Source: Massilia sp. Leaf139
GTDB lineage: Bacteria; Pseudomonadota; Gammaproteobacteria; Burkholderiales; Burkholderiaceae_D
Reading direction: 5' to 3'
Length of the DNA stretch: 64,000 bases
Assembly (NCBI RefSeq): GCF_001424165.1
Contig: NZ_LMOJ01000024.1
Location: 398,072-462,071 of the forward strand
Shown here: in pieces, positions 29,757 to 41,551 of the stretch
Layout: the number at the start of each line of letters is the position of its first letter
Numbering within the stretch: position 1 is the first letter of the stretch
Program-made: the position numbers and the translations under genes
Notes under the pieces: generated by a model
What the model saw: the letters and a program-made list of their open reading frames with translations, nothing else
Told to the model about the DNA's origin: nothing
Database searches by the model: none

Positions 29757-30151
29757 TCAGACAGGTTCGGGGGCGGCCGACACCAGCTCGAAATACAGGG
29801 TCACGAATTCGAAGCCGTCGTGCAGGTCGAGGTGGGGCAGGCAGCGGATATGCACCTCGCGGAACTCCTGCGCGCTGGCGAAGGTTTCGCCGCGCCAGAC
29901 GTCTTCCGGAATCGCGCCGAAGCGGACGATGCGCACCTCGCGCGCGCGGATCGTGCAGCGCAAACGGCCGCGCAAGTCGTACACGTCGATGATGTCGCCC
30001 GCCACGTAGCCGCCGTCGCCCAGTTCGCCATAGCCCTTGTGGTAGTCCTCGACCGTATCGGCGGTGACGGTCTTGCGCCCGGCAATCACGGCGCGCACCA
30101 GGCTGTCGTCGTTTTCGTCGGCGCCGTAGAAGGTGAGCTTCTTATGCCGCG

Positions 30152-30155
<4 letters not shown>
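29757..30155 (-). CDS. ASCH-domain protein, coupled to the hybrid kinase
   Basis: A 132-residue protein. LRGRLRCTIRAREVRIVRFGAIPEDVWRGE and the early KLTFYGADENDDSLVRAVIAGRKTVTADT match the ASCH fold (PUA-like, RNA or nucleotide binding; some members are N4-acetylcytidine amidohydrolases). It uses a GTG start that overlaps the kinase stop (GTGA), and an AAGG lies upstream inside the kinase gene. The coupling to a hybrid kinase is unusual. Function beyond the fold is not shown. Confidence 0.83.
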
Positions 30156-32344
<2,189 letters not shown>

Positions 32345-32455
32345 GGCGTGGGCTTTTGGTAAAAAAACATTATATGTTGAAAGCTCGACGATGGCTTCTT
32401 TCCGCATCCGCAGTGCTATGCTGAGCCAGGGTTTCACCCCCATCGAAAGGCGGCC

Positions 32456-33202
32456 ATGACACAGACAATCCTCATCACCGGCGGCGGACGCGGCATCGGC
32501 GCCGCCTGCGCCCACCTGGCGGCGCGCCAGGGCTACCAGGTCTGCATCGGTTACCGCAGCGACGACGAAGCGGCCTCGAACCTGGTGCGCGCCATCGGGG
32601 ACGCGGGCGGTACCGCGCTGGCCATTCGCGCCGACGTGGCCGACGAACAGGAGGTCGAGCGCCTGTTCGCCGAAGTCGATGCGCGCTGTGGGCCGCTCGA
32701 CGCCCTCGTCAACAATGCAGGCGTACTGGCGCGCCAGATGCGGGTGGACGAGATGGACGCGGCGCGCATCCGCCGCATTCTCGACACCAACGTGGTCGGC
32801 GCCTTCCTGTGCGCGCGCGAAGCGGTGCGGCGCATGTCGACGCGCCACGGCGGCCGCGGCGGCGCCATCGTCAACGTCTCCTCGCGCGCAGCCGTCCTCG
32901 GTTCGGCCGGCGAGTATGTCGACTACGCCGCGTCGAAAGCCGCGCTCGACACCCTGACGATCGGCCTGGCGAAGGAAGTGGCGGGCGAGGGCATCCGCGT
33001 CAACGGCGTGCGCCCTGGGCTGATCCACACGACCATGCATGCCGATGGCGGCGAGTCGGGACGGGTGGCGCGCCTGCAATCGTCGGTGCCGATGGGGCGC
33101 GGCGGCGAACCGGAAGAGGTGGCGCGCGCGGTACTGTGGCTGCTGTCGGATCAGGCCTCGTACACGACGGGGAGCTTCATCGAGGTGTCGGGTGGGCGCT
33201 GA
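32456..33202 (+). CDS. SDR-family NAD(P)-dependent oxidoreductase
   Basis: A classical short-chain dehydrogenase of 248 residues. The cofactor motif TGGGRGIGAACAHLA is at residues 7-21, then NNAGVLARQM, a catalytic Ser in VNVSSRAAVLG, and YAASKAALDTL with catalytic Tyr and Lys. VNGVRPGLIHTTMHADGG follows. It is divergent from the kinase gene, with 111 bp between. Substrate is unknown: the family includes 3-ketoacyl-ACP reductases and glucose dehydrogenases, and neither is supported by context. Confidence 0.92.
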   Translation: MTQTILITGGGRGIGAACAHLAARQGYQVCIGYRSDDEAASNLVRAIGDAGGTALAIRADVADEQEVERLFAEVDARCGPLDALVNNAGVLARQMRVDEMDAARIRRILDTNVVGAFLCAREAVRRMSTRHGGRGGAIVNVSSRAAVLGSAGEYVDYAASKAALDTLTIGLAKEVAGEGIRVNGVRPGLIHTTMHADGGESGRVARLQSSVPMGRGGEPEEVARAVLWLLSDQASYTTGSFIEVSGGR

Positions 33203-33232
33203 ACGATGATTGCATCGCGCTGCCCATATTTT

Positions 33233-33385
33233 GTAGGGTGGGCGCCCAGTGCCCACGCGGATACATAGCACCGTGTTAGCTTGGTTTTACGAAAGACACG
33301 GCCAACTCGATGCAGGCGTCACGCGTGGACACGGGGCGCCCGGTGAAACCGTGGGCGATGCCATTGGCATCGCCCACCCCTACGG
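33233..33385. repeat. REP/BIME-like elements, copy 7, downstream of SDR and hexR
   Basis: GTAGGGTGGGC...GCCCACGCGG at 33233-33259, and a longer variant ACGCGTGG... to CATCGCCCACCCCTACGG at 33321-33385 with an extra GGGCGATGCC/GGCATCGCCC stem. They occupy most of the 190-bp gap between the convergent SDR and hexR genes. Confidence 0.7.
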
Positions 33386-33393
33386 CCTGGGCA

Positions 33394-34248
33394 TCAGCCG
33401 ATAAACGAATCGAACTGCATATCGAACTCCTGCAACGCCTTTTGCGCGTTCTGCATCTTCTTGCGGAACTCCGGCCCGCGCTGCAGGGCCAGGCCGACGG
33501 CCAGGACGTCGATCACGACCAGGTAGGCCAGGCGCGCCGAGATCGGCGTGTAGGGGTCGATATTGAAGACCAGGTCGATCGGGATCAGGACGCTCGCCAT
33601 GTCGGCCAGCGGCGTGCCCGAGGGCGCCAGCACGATCACGTCGGCGCCGCCGCGGCGCGCCAGTTTTGCCGAGCGCACCAGCTGCGGATTGTTTCCCCGC
33701 TGCGAGATCGCCACCACGGCGTCGCCTTCGCGCAGCAGGGCCGCCGCGATCGAGTGGATCGCCGGGTCGGCGTAGGCCACCGTCGGCACGCCGGAGCGGA
33801 AGAACTTGTGCTGGGCGTCGGCGGCGACGATGCCGGAAGTGCCCTGGCCGTAGAACTCGATCTTGTTCGCGCGCGAGAGGATGTCGAGCGCCTTTTGCAC
33901 GGACTCCGCGTTCAGGTTGTTGCGCAGGTCGAGCAGGGTGTTGATCGAGCGGCTGCAGATTTTATTGACCAGATCCGCGGCCAGGTCGTCCTGGGCCGGC
34001 TGCTCGTTCGCGCTGGGTAATGCCAGGGCCAGGCCCTGCGCCAGCTTGAGCTTGAATTCGTGCCAGCCGTCGTAGCCGAGCGTGCGACAGAAACGCACCA
34101 CGGTCGGCTCGGACACCTGCGCATTCTTGGCCAGCGCCGTGATGTTCTGGCTGACGGTGGCGCTGGGGGCTTCCAGTACGGCGAGGGCGACCTTGCGCTC
34201 GGACTTCGAAAAGGAGTCGAGCTGGGTACGGATCGAGTCGAGCAGCAT
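33394..34248 (-). CDS. hexR: RpiR-family regulator HexR
   Basis: A 284-residue regulator with an N-terminal HTH_6 domain (residues 1-75, LDSFSKSERKVALAVLEAP and NAQVSEPTVVRFCRTLGYDGWHEFK) and a C-terminal SIS sugar-phosphate domain (about 125-265, IEFYGQGTSGIVAADAQHKFFR and DAVVAISQRGNNPQLVRSAK). HexR proteins repress Entner-Doudoroff genes and release DNA when KDPG binds. It lies three bases after zwf in the same operon. The HexR-like palindromes at zwf, pgi and edd support this name over generic RpiR. Confidence 0.92.
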   Translation of the reverse strand: MLLDSIRTQLDSFSKSERKVALAVLEAPSATVSQNITALAKNAQVSEPTVVRFCRTLGYDGWHEFKLKLAQGLALALPSANEQPAQDDLAADLVNKICSRSINTLLDLRNNLNAESVQKALDILSRANKIEFYGQGTSGIVAADAQHKFFRSGVPTVAYADPAIHSIAAALLREGDAVVAISQRGNNPQLVRSAKLARRGGADVIVLAPSGTPLADMASVLIPIDLVFNIDPYTPISARLAYLVVIDVLAVGLALQRGPEFRKKMQNAQKALQEFDMQFDSFIG

Positions 34249-34251
34249 CGT

Positions 34252-35727
34252 TTAGTCTTCCGGTAGCGCTTCTTCGCGCCACTGCAGGCCGTCGCGGCCG
34301 ATCAGGGCCGAGGAAGAAGCCGGGCCCCAGGTGCCCGATGCATAGGGCACCGGCGCCGTGTCGTCCTGCTCCCAGTGATCGAGGATCGGCTCGACCCATT
34401 CCCAGGCCGCTTCCAGTTCGTCGCCGCGCATGAACAGGGTCAGCTGGCCGCGCAGGACGTCCAGCAGCAAGCGCTCGTAGGCTTCCATGCGCGGCGCCTT
34501 GAACTGCTCGCGGAAATCGAGTTCGAGTTCGGCCTGCTTCAAACGCATGCTGTCGCCCGGCGTTTTCGCCATCAGGTTCAGCGACAGGCCTTCGTCGGGC
34601 TGCAGGCGGATCACCAGGCTGTTGGGCTGGAAGCTCGAGGTCGGTTGATTGAAAATCGAATGCGGAATCTGCTTAAAGCGCACCACGATCTCGGCCAGGC
34701 GGTCGGCCATGCGTTTACCGGTGCGCAGGTAGAAGGGCACGCCGGCCCAGCGCCAGGTGTCGATCTCGGCCTTCATGGCCACAAACGTCTCGGTCTTCGA
34801 TTGTTTCGGCGCGTCCGGCTCGTCGCGGTAGCTCGGCACGGCCTGGCCGTCGACGAAACCGGCGCGGTACTGGCCGCGCACGATGTTCTGGCTCAGCGTG
34901 GTCGGCGTGAAGCGCTTCAGGGAGCGCAGCACCTGCAGCTTGGCGTCGCGCACGGCGTCCGGAGAAATCGAGGTCGGCGGCTCCATCGCCACGATGCACA
35001 GCAGTTGCAGCAGGTGGTTCTGCAGCATGTCGCGCAGCGCGCCCGAGGTGTCGTAGTAGCCAAGTCGGTTGCCGACGCCGATCTTCTCGGCGATGGTGAT
35101 CTGCACGTCGGAGATCCATTCGCGCCGCCACAGCGGCTCGAACAGCACGTTCCCGAAGCGCAGCGCCAGCAGGTTCTGCACGGTCTCCTTGCCGAGGTAG
35201 TGATCGATCCGGTAGATCTGCGATTCGGCGAACACCTTGCCGACATCGGCATTGATCTGCTTGGCCGAATCAAGGTCGCGCCCGAGCGGCTTTTCCAGCA
35301 CCACGCGCGAGGCGGGCGTGGCCAGGCCGGTGGCGGCCAGGTTGTCGCAGATGCGGGCGAACAGGTGCGGCGGCGTGGCCAGGTAATAGACGCGCGTGAT
35401 CGCCTCGTCCTGGCGCAGTGTGTCGACCAGCGGCGCATAGGTCTTGACGTCGGTGGCGTCGAGGGCGATGTAGGTGAGCCGCTTCAGGAAGCTGTCCCAT
35501 TTCTGCGGGTCGACGCTGTCCTGATCCTTGATGTGCTGCTTCGAATGTGTATCGACGAAGTCCAGGAACGCTTCCTGCGAGCTCTCGTCGCGGCCGACGC
35601 AGATGATGCGGGCCGTGGCGGGCAGGTCGCTGCAGACATCGCGGGCATACATCGCGGGCAGGAGCTTGCGCATCGCAAGGTCGCCGCTGCCGCCAAAGAG
35701 GACGAGGTCAAAGTCAAGAAGGGCCAT
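34252..35727 (-). CDS. zwf: Glucose-6-phosphate 1-dehydrogenase
   Basis: Oxidises glucose-6-phosphate to 6-phosphogluconolactone with NADP/NAD. The 491-residue protein has the cofactor motif GGSGDLA (12-18), catalytic RIDHYLGK at 173-180 (His and Lys), and EKPLGRDLDSA. The C-terminal domain contains RTGKRMADRLAEIVVRFK and AYERLLLDVLRGQLTLF. A HexR-like palindrome lies 34 bp before the start. hexR follows directly in the operon, so zwf and its regulator are expressed together. Confidence 0.97.
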   Translation of the reverse strand: MALLDFDLVLFGGSGDLAMRKLLPAMYARDVCSDLPATARIICVGRDESSQEAFLDFVDTHSKQHIKDQDSVDPQKWDSFLKRLTYIALDATDVKTYAPLVDTLRQDEAITRVYYLATPPHLFARICDNLAATGLATPASRVVLEKPLGRDLDSAKQINADVGKVFAESQIYRIDHYLGKETVQNLLALRFGNVLFEPLWRREWISDVQITIAEKIGVGNRLGYYDTSGALRDMLQNHLLQLLCIVAMEPPTSISPDAVRDAKLQVLRSLKRFTPTTLSQNIVRGQYRAGFVDGQAVPSYRDEPDAPKQSKTETFVAMKAEIDTWRWAGVPFYLRTGKRMADRLAEIVVRFKQIPHSIFNQPTSSFQPNSLVIRLQPDEGLSLNLMAKTPGDSMRLKQAELELDFREQFKAPRMEAYERLLLDVLRGQLTLFMRGDELEAAWEWVEPILDHWEQDDTAPVPYASGTWGPASSSALIGRDGLQWREEALPED

Positions 35728-35760
35728 GGTGTCGGTCGCAAATGGGTTAAAAGCAGTTCA

Positions 35761-35775
35761 TGTAAATTTACTACA
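35761..35775 (-). promoter_or_regulatory. Predicted HexR operator upstream of zwf
   Basis: The minus-strand sequence is TGTAGTAAATTTACA, a near-perfect palindrome that fits the HexR consensus TGTARTnnnAYTACA. It starts 34 bp before the zwf ATG. The same word, with 1-3 changes, occurs upstream of pgi and edd. Confidence 0.75.
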
Positions 35776-35872
35776 TAAATATGCTCTTAGCAAGAAACTC
35801 TACTACGCATATGGGGTGGGGCGGGATCATGGTGCCACAAGCGGGCTGGATGGGGCGTTCGGGTAATGGGGG

Positions 35873-36040
35873 CGTAGGGTGGGCGGCTGCACCCCGGACG
35901 CATGCGCATCGATGCGTCCGATGCCGCCCACGCGTTCAATCATCCCGTGCGTAGCCGCGGTAGTGCATGTGTGCATTGAACGCGTGGACGGCGCATACGC
36001 AGCGTGCTTGCGGCCTGTCGGGTGGAGCCGGCCACCCTAC
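35873..36040. repeat. REP/BIME-like elements, copy 8, in the 329-bp zwf-lactonase gap
   Basis: A long variant CGTAGGGTGGGC... ending CCCACGCGTTC at 35873-35937, and an inverted GAACGCGTGGACGG...CCACCCTAC variant at 35977-36040. The remainder of the 35728-36056 gap holds the HexR-like site (35761-35775) and an AT-rich promoter-like stretch next to zwf; no gene is seen. Confidence 0.7.
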
Positions 36041-36056
36041 AGGCTGCACGCCGCAA

Positions 36057-36977
36057 TCAGCGCTTGTACTCGGGCTGCACCCGTCCCGCTACATCCACGC
36101 GCGTGCACAGCACCTTGCCCGTCAGCGGATACTGCGCCAGCTCCTCGCTTGATCTGCCATGGCTGGCGCTGGTGATGTACAGGGTGCGCAGGTCGGAGCC
36201 GCCGAATGCGACTGCCGTCGGGCAGCGCACCGGCAGGGGGATTTCGCGCAACAGTTCGCCCGTGGGCGAGAGCTTCAGCAAGCGGCCGCCCTCGAACATC
36301 GCGACCCAGTAGTTACCCTGCGCGTCGACCGCCGCGCCGTCCGGACGCCCGCCGTATTCGGGCGAAGTCTTGTCCGTCGAGAAGCTGAGCAGGGTGCGGC
36401 CGTTGGCGACGCTGCCGGCGGCGCCGTCGAAGTCGTAGCGGTCGATCCGGTGGCTGGTGGTATCGGCATGGAACATGGCGCGTCCGTCGAGCGACCAGGC
36501 CAGGCCGTTCGAGTTGGTCATGCCGCCCGACCAGGCCAGGCGCAGGCGGTCGCGCTCGAGCACGTACATCTCGGCGGCCGGCTTGTCGCGCGGCTCGTAC
36601 ATGGTGCCGACCCAGAAGCGGCCCTGCGGATCGACCCGGCCGTCATTGAAGCGGGTGATGGCCGTGTCGTAGGGCGCCGGGCAGATGTCGGCGATGGCGC
36701 CGCTGGTCGTGTTCAGGCGCACGAAGCCGGTGCGCGTCGCCACCACCAGGTTGTTGTCGTCGTCGGCGGCGATCGCCGACGGTTCCGCGCCCATCTTCCA
36801 GCTCGTGAACTTGCCGCTGGCCGGATGCACGCGGTTGACGGTGCGGCCGTTGATGTCGACCCAGTACAGGGCCGATTCCACGTCGTGCCAGAGCGGGCAT
36901 TCGCCCACCAGCATGGGGGCGTCGTGGACGATGTCGAATTTGAGGTTCTTCATGCCGGTATCGCTGAAGTGGTTCAT
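36057..36977 (-). CDS. SMP-30/gluconolactonase-family lactonase
   Basis: A six-bladed beta-propeller Ca/Zn-dependent lactonase of 306 residues. The metal ligand Glu is in VGECPLWHD, and NDGRVDPQGRFWVGTM and SNGLAWSLDGR hold the Asn/Asp ligands. GGRPDGAAVDAQGNYWVAMF follows. The ATG overlaps the pgi stop by one base (TAATG), so it is in the pgi operon. In this Entner-Doudoroff setting it probably hydrolyses gluconolactone or possibly 6-phosphogluconolactone, because no pgl gene is present in the island. That role is inferred. Confidence 0.9.
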   Translation of the reverse strand: MNHFSDTGMKNLKFDIVHDAPMLVGECPLWHDVESALYWVDINGRTVNRVHPASGKFTSWKMGAEPSAIAADDDNNLVVATRTGFVRLNTTSGAIADICPAPYDTAITRFNDGRVDPQGRFWVGTMYEPRDKPAAEMYVLERDRLRLAWSGGMTNSNGLAWSLDGRAMFHADTTSHRIDRYDFDGAAGSVANGRTLLSFSTDKTSPEYGGRPDGAAVDAQGNYWVAMFEGGRLLKLSPTGELLREIPLPVRCPTAVAFGGSDLRTLYITSASHGRSSEELAQYPLTGKVLCTRVDVAGRVQPEYKR

Positions 36978-38620
36978 TACACGGCCGCCTTGGCGCGTGC
37001 GATCAGGCCGTTGGTCGAGCTGTCATGCTGCTGCGGACGCGCTTCGCCCGTGAGCTCCGCCTCGACCTGCTTGGCCAGCACCTTGCCCAGCTCGACGCCC
37101 CACTGGTCGAAGCTGTTCAGATCCCAGAGCACGCCCTGCACGAAGGTTTTATGCTCGTAGAGCGCGATCAGGGCGCCCAGCGTCGACGGCGTCAGGTATT
37201 CCATCAGGATCGTGTTGCTCGGGCGGTTGCCGGGGAAGGTCTTGTGCGGCGCCAGGCGTTCGATGCCCTGCAGCGACAGGCCATCCTTCTGCAGGTCGGC
37301 GCGCACCTCGTCGATGGTCTTGCCCTTCATGAAGGCTTCCGACTGGGCGAAGCAGTTCGCCAGCAGCGCGGTGTGGTGGTGCTGCAGCTCGTGCGCCGGG
37401 CGCAGGGCGGCGATGAAATCGATCGGCGTCACGTCCGTGCCCTGGTGCAGCAGCTGGAAATAGGCGTGCTGGCCATTGGTGCCCGGCTCGCCCCAGATGG
37501 CGGGGCAGGTCGGGGTGTCGACCGGTTCGCCGTCGCGCGTGACGCGCTTGCCGTTGCTCTCCATGTCGAGCTGCTGGAGGTAGGCCGGGAAGCGGTTCAG
37601 ATCCTGGTGGTAGGGCGCGATCGTGACCGAGGTGCAGCCGAGGAACTGGCGGTTCCAGAAGCCGACCAGGGCCAGCAGCATCGGCATGTTTTCTTCGACC
37701 GCCGCCGTGCGGAAGTGCTGATCCATCGCGTGGGCGCCGGCCAGGAAGTCCGAGAAATAGCCGTAGCCGACGGCCAGCGCCACCGGCAGGCCGATCGCCG
37801 ACCACACCGAATAACGGCCGCCGACCCAGTCCCAGAACGGGAACATGTTGGCCGGATCGATGCCGAATTTTTTGATGGCCTCGACGTTGGTCGACACCGC
37901 AACGAAGTGCTTGGCCAGGGCCTCTTCCTGGGCATGGGCCAGGAACCACATGCGCGCCGTGTTCGCGTTCATCATGGTCTCGGCCGTGGTGAAGGTCTTC
38001 GAGGCGATGATGAAGAGGGTGGTTTCCGGGTTCAGCTTTTCCAGCGCCGCGTCCATGTCGTGGCCGTCGACGTTCGAGACGAAGTGCATGGTCAGGCTCG
38101 GATGGCTGTACTGGCGCAGCGCCAGGCAGACCATCTTCGGGCCGAGGTCGGAGCCGCCGATGCCGATGTTGACGATGTCGCTGATCGGTTTGCCGGTATG
38201 GCCGCGCCAGTCGCCGCTGCGCACGGCATCGGTGAAGGTCTTGACGCGGGCCAGCACGGCATGCACGTCGGCCGGCACATCCTGGCCGTCCACCGTCAGG
38301 GCCGCGTCGCGCGGGGCGCGCAGGGCGGTGTGCAGGACGGCGCGGTTTTCCGTGTTGTTGATCTTTTCCCCTAGGAACATGGCGTCGCGCCGGGCCTCCA
38401 CGCCGCGCTCGCGCGCAAGGCTTGCCAGCAGTTCAAGCGTGCGCCCGTCAAGCCGGTTTTTTGAATAGTCTAGGAACAGGCCGGCGGCCTCGATCGACAT
38501 GCGTTCGAAGCGCTGCGGATCGGCTGCGAACAGCTGCCGCATCTCCCAGTCTTCCGCCTCGACGGCGTGGGTTTCGAGAGCCTGGAAGCTGGCGGTACTG
38601 GTGAGTGGCGTAGCGGTCAT
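36977..38620 (-). CDS. pgi: Glucose-6-phosphate isomerase
   Basis: Interconverts glucose-6-P and fructose-6-P. The 547-residue protein has [44 protein letters not shown] with the catalytic Glu/His region, and the C-terminal [11 protein letters not shown]. Length fits bacterial Pgi. It is first in an operon with the SMP-30 lactonase. A HexR-like palindrome lies about 55 bp upstream, so it seems to share control with zwf and edd. This would feed fructose-6-P back into Entner-Doudoroff flux. Confidence 0.97.
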   Translation of the reverse strand: MTATPLTSTASFQALETHAVEAEDWEMRQLFAADPQRFERMSIEAAGLFLDYSKNRLDGRTLELLASLARERGVEARRDAMFLGEKINNTENRAVLHTALRAPRDAALTVDGQDVPADVHAVLARVKTFTDAVRSGDWRGHTGKPISDIVNIGIGGSDLGPKMVCLALRQYSHPSLTMHFVSNVDGHDMDAALEKLNPETTLFIIASKTFTTAETMMNANTARMWFLAHAQEEALAKHFVAVSTNVEAIKKFGIDPANMFPFWDWVGGRYSVWSAIGLPVALAVGYGYFSDFLAGAHAMDQHFRTAAVEENMPMLLALVGFWNRQFLGCTSVTIAPYHQDLNRFPAYLQQLDMESNGKRVTRDGEPVDTPTCPAIWGEPGTNGQHAYFQLLHQGTDVTPIDFIAALRPAHELQHHHTALLANCFAQSEAFMKGKTIDEVRADLQKDGLSLQGIERLAPHKTFPGNRPSNTILMEYLTPSTLGALIALYEHKTFVQGVLWDLNSFDQWGVELGKVLAKQVEAELTGEARPQQHDSSTNGLIARAKAAV

Positions 38621-38674
38621 GTTGAGCGTGCGATGTTGTTTTGGACAGATTATCGAATGATACAGGGAATGCTG

Positions 38675-38689
38675 CGTAAATTCACTACA
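38675..38689 (-). promoter_or_regulatory. Predicted HexR operator upstream of pgi
   Basis: The minus-strand sequence is TGTAGTGAATTTACG, differing at two positions from the zwf site. It starts 55 bp before the pgi ATG. Confidence 0.65.
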
Positions 38690-38749
38690 CGATGAGGCGT
38701 GTGCGCGCTTCAGGCTGCGCGTGACGGTGCCGTTGAGCGGGCGGTGATA

Positions 38750-38855
38750 ACGCGTGGGCTCGGGGAGCCCACCCTACGGTGCGCAACCTGTCGGGATGAA
38801 AAATAATGTCGTTGGCCGTTATGTACCGTAGGGTGGGCGCCCCGTGCCCACGCGT
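38750..38855. repeat. REP/BIME-like palindrome pair, copy 9, in the pgi-edd divergent gap
   Basis: ACGCGTGGGCTC...GCCCACCCTACGG and the inverted CCGTAGGGTGGGC...GCCCACGCGT lie about 46 bp apart. The 330-bp gap (38621-38950) also holds the two HexR-like sites at its ends and nothing else that I can identify. Confidence 0.85.
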
Positions 38856-38911
38856 CAACGCACGTCACTCGGGTCGAAAAACAAACCCCTGCCCAAACAG
38901 GATTTCCATTC

Positions 38912-38926
38912 TGTAGTAAAATTTCA
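38912..38926 (+). promoter_or_regulatory. Predicted HexR operator upstream of edd
   Basis: The plus-strand sequence is TGTAGTAAAATTTCA, sharing the TGTAGTRAA core with the zwf and pgi sites. It lies 24 bp before the edd ATG, where bound repressor would block transcription. Confidence 0.65.
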
Positions 38927-38950
38927 GAATCCAATTTCGAAGGAACGATT

Positions 38951-40870
38951 ATGGCGCTGCACCCCGTAGTTGAACAGGTAACGAACCGGATCATCGAGCG
39001 CAGCCGCGTCTCGCGCGCGGCCTATCTCGCGCACCTCGAGGCGGCGCGCATCCAGGGCGTGCAGCGCGGCGCGCTGTCGTGCACCAACCTGGCCCACGGT
39101 TTCGCCGCCTTTCCCGCGAACGACAAGCTGAAACTGCGCGAAACGAAGAAGCCCTCGGTGGCGATCGTCTCGTCCTACAACGACATGCTGTCGGCGCACC
39201 AGCCCTTCGAATACTTCCCGAAGGTGATCAAGGATGCGGTGCGCGAAGTCGGCGCCGTGGCCCAGTTCGCGGGTGGCGTACCGGCCATGTGCGACGGCGT
39301 GACGCAAGGCCAGCCTGGCATGGAACTGTCGCTGTTCTCGCGCGACACCATCGCCATGGCGACCGCCGTGGCGCTCTCGCACAATATGTTCGACGCCGCC
39401 CTGTATCTCGGCATCTGCGACAAGATCGTGCCAGGCCTGCTGATCGGCGCGCTCCACTTCGGCCATATCCCGGGCGTGTTCGTGCCGGGCGGCCCGATGA
39501 CCACCGGGATTTCGAACAAGGAAAAGGCCGCGATCCGCCAGCGCTATGCCAAGGGCGAAGCCACCCGCGAGGAACTGCTGGAGGGCGAATCAGCCTCCTA
39601 CCACGGCGCCGGCACCTGCACCTTCTACGGCACCGCCAACAGCAACCAGATGCTGATGGAGATGATGGGCCTGCACCTGCCTGGCGCCGCCTTCATCACG
39701 CCGGGCACGCCGCTGCGCGACGCCTTGACGCGCGCCTCCTCGCAGCAGGCGGTGGCCATCTCCCAGCAGGGCGGCAACTACATGCCGATCGGGCATATCG
39801 TCGACGAGAAGAGCATCGTCAACGCCATCGCCGCGCTGCACGCGACCGGCGGCTCGACCAACCACACGCTGCACCTGGTGGCGATCGCGCGCGCGGCCGG
39901 CATCGTCATCGACTGGAACGACTTCGACGAACTGTCGAAAGTCGTGCCGCTGCTGACCCGCATCTACCCGAACGGCGACGCCGACGTGAACCACTTCCAG
40001 GCCGCCGGCGGCCCGGGCTTCGTCATCCGCGAGCTGTTGGATGCCGGCCTGGCGCACGAGGACGTCAACACCATCCTCGGCCACGGCCTGCGCAAGCACT
40101 GCAAGGAGCCTTTCCTGGACGAGAACGGCAATGCCGTCTTCCGCGACGTGCCGGCGCAATCGGGCGACGAATCGGTGCTGCGTCCTCACACCAATCCGTT
40201 CAGCAGCAACGGCGGCATGGTGCTGGTGCAGGGTAACCTCGGCCGCGCGGTGATGAAGGTCTCGGCGGTGAAGATCGAACACCAGACCGTGGAAGCGCCG
40301 GCGCTGACCTTCAATTCGCAGGAAGACTTCATGCACGCCTATAAGGCGGGTCACCTGAACCGCGACTTTGTGGCCGTGATCCGCTTCCAGGGCCCGCGCG
40401 CCAACGGCATGCCGGAACTGCATGCGCTCACGCCCGCGCTGTCGAACCTGCAGGACGCCGGCCACCGCGTGGCGATGGTGACGGACGGCCGCATGTCTGG
40501 CGCGTCGGGCAAGGTGCCGGCGGCGATCCACGTCTCGCCCGAGATCCTGGCCGGCGGCCCGCTGGGCCGCGTGCGCGACGGCGACATCATCCGCGTCTGC
40601 GCCGCCACGGGCGCGCTCGAAGCGCTGGTGCCAAGCGAAGTGTGGGAAGCGCGCAAGCAGGTCACGGCCGACATCTCGTCCAGCCACATCGGCATGGGCC
40701 GCGAGCTGTTCGCCATGTTCCGCGCCGGCAGCAGCGCGGCGGAAGAGGGCGCGGCCACCTTCCCGCTGCCCTCGCCGAAGCAAACCACCGTACCGCTGCA
40801 TGAGGGCGCCGACAGCGGCGAGATCATGCCCGGCTCCGACGAAGACTTCCTGTTCAGGACACAGAAGTAG
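38951..40870 (+). CDS. edd: 6-Phosphogluconate dehydratase (Entner-Doudoroff)
   Basis: Dehydrates 6-phosphogluconate to KDPG using a [4Fe-4S] cluster. The 639-residue protein shows the IlvD/Edd signatures [28 protein letters not shown], and [28 protein letters not shown] with cluster cysteines. [22 protein letters not shown] is at the C-terminal end. The 639 length and [14 protein letters not shown] favour Edd over dihydroxyacid dehydratase. AAGGA lies seven bases before the ATG. It forms an operon with eda, two bases apart. Confidence 0.97.
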   Translation: MALHPVVEQVTNRIIERSRVSRAAYLAHLEAARIQGVQRGALSCTNLAHGFAAFPANDKLKLRETKKPSVAIVSSYNDMLSAHQPFEYFPKVIKDAVREVGAVAQFAGGVPAMCDGVTQGQPGMELSLFSRDTIAMATAVALSHNMFDAALYLGICDKIVPGLLIGALHFGHIPGVFVPGGPMTTGISNKEKAAIRQRYAKGEATREELLEGESASYHGAGTCTFYGTANSNQMLMEMMGLHLPGAAFITPGTPLRDALTRASSQQAVAISQQGGNYMPIGHIVDEKSIVNAIAALHATGGSTNHTLHLVAIARAAGIVIDWNDFDELSKVVPLLTRIYPNGDADVNHFQAAGGPGFVIRELLDAGLAHEDVNTILGHGLRKHCKEPFLDENGNAVFRDVPAQSGDESVLRPHTNPFSSNGGMVLVQGNLGRAVMKVSAVKIEHQTVEAPALTFNSQEDFMHAYKAGHLNRDFVAVIRFQGPRANGMPELHALTPALSNLQDAGHRVAMVTDGRMSGASGKVPAAIHVSPEILAGGPLGRVRDGDIIRVCAATGALEALVPSEVWEARKQVTADISSSHIGMGRELFAMFRAGSSAAEEGAATFPLPSPKQTTVPLHEGADSGEIMPGSDEDFLFRTQK

Positions 40871-40871
40871 G

Positions 40872-41513
40872 ATGATGACCAAGATGACTACCATGACCGT
40901 ACTCGACATTATGCGCTCGGCGAGCGTGATTCCCGTGATCGCCATCGACGACCCGGCGCACGCCGTGCCGCTGGCCAAAGCCCTGGTTGCCGGCGGCATC
41001 CGCGTGCTGGAGGTGACCCTGCGCACCGCGCACGGGCTGCAGGCGATCCGCGACATGGCGCAGGTGGAAGGCGCCATCGTCGGTGTCGGCACCCTGACGC
41101 AAGGCGAGGAATTCGCCGCCGCGCGCGATGCTGGCGCCGTGTTCGGCGTTTCGCCCGGCCTCACCCCCAGCCTGATCGAAGCGGCTAAGAAAAGCGGCCT
41201 GCCGCTGCTGCCGGGCGTGATGACGCCCTCGGAAGTGATGGCCGCGCGCGAAGCCGGCTTCAAACAGTTAAAACTGTTTCCAGCGGTGCCGGCGGGCGGC
41301 GTCGGCATGCTCAACGCAATCGCCGGCCCGCTGCCGGACGTGACCTTCTGCCCGACCGGCGGCATCTCGATCGACACCGCGCCCGCCTTCCTCGCCTGCA
41401 AGAACGTGGCCTGCGTCGGCGGCTCCTGGCTCACACCCAAGGATGCAATCGCGGCCGGCGACTGGAACCGTATCACCGAGCTGGCGAAAGCGGCGGCGGC
41501 GCTGCGCCGGTAA
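40872..41513 (+). CDS. eda: KDPG aldolase (2-dehydro-3-deoxy-phosphogluconate aldolase)
   Basis: Cleaves KDPG to pyruvate and glyceraldehyde-3-P. The class I TIM barrel has the Schiff-base Lys in [13 protein letters not shown] and the Glu region in [33 protein letters not shown] and [27 protein letters not shown] are also family motifs. Several ATGs crowd the start (40872, 40875, 40884, 40893); the first was taken because it lies two bases after edd. The true start may be a few codons later. Confidence 0.95.
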   Translation: MMTKMTTMTVLDIMRSASVIPVIAIDDPAHAVPLAKALVAGGIRVLEVTLRTAHGLQAIRDMAQVEGAIVGVGTLTQGEEFAAARDAGAVFGVSPGLTPSLIEAAKKSGLPLLPGVMTPSEVMAAREAGFKQLKLFPAVPAGGVGMLNAIAGPLPDVTFCPTGGISIDTAPAFLACKNVACVGGSWLTPKDAIAAGDWNRITELAKAAAALRR

Positions 41514-41551
41514 AAACGACGAGAAGCGCCGCATCCAGCGCCGCGACGCCG

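Noticed and set aside
38951..40870. Dihydroxyacid dehydratase (IlvD)
   Set aside because: Length, [10 protein letters not shown] wording and the neighbouring eda fit Edd.
40800..40871. An eda start inside the edd gene
   Set aside because: No ribosome-binding site, and it would add residues absent from KDPG aldolases.
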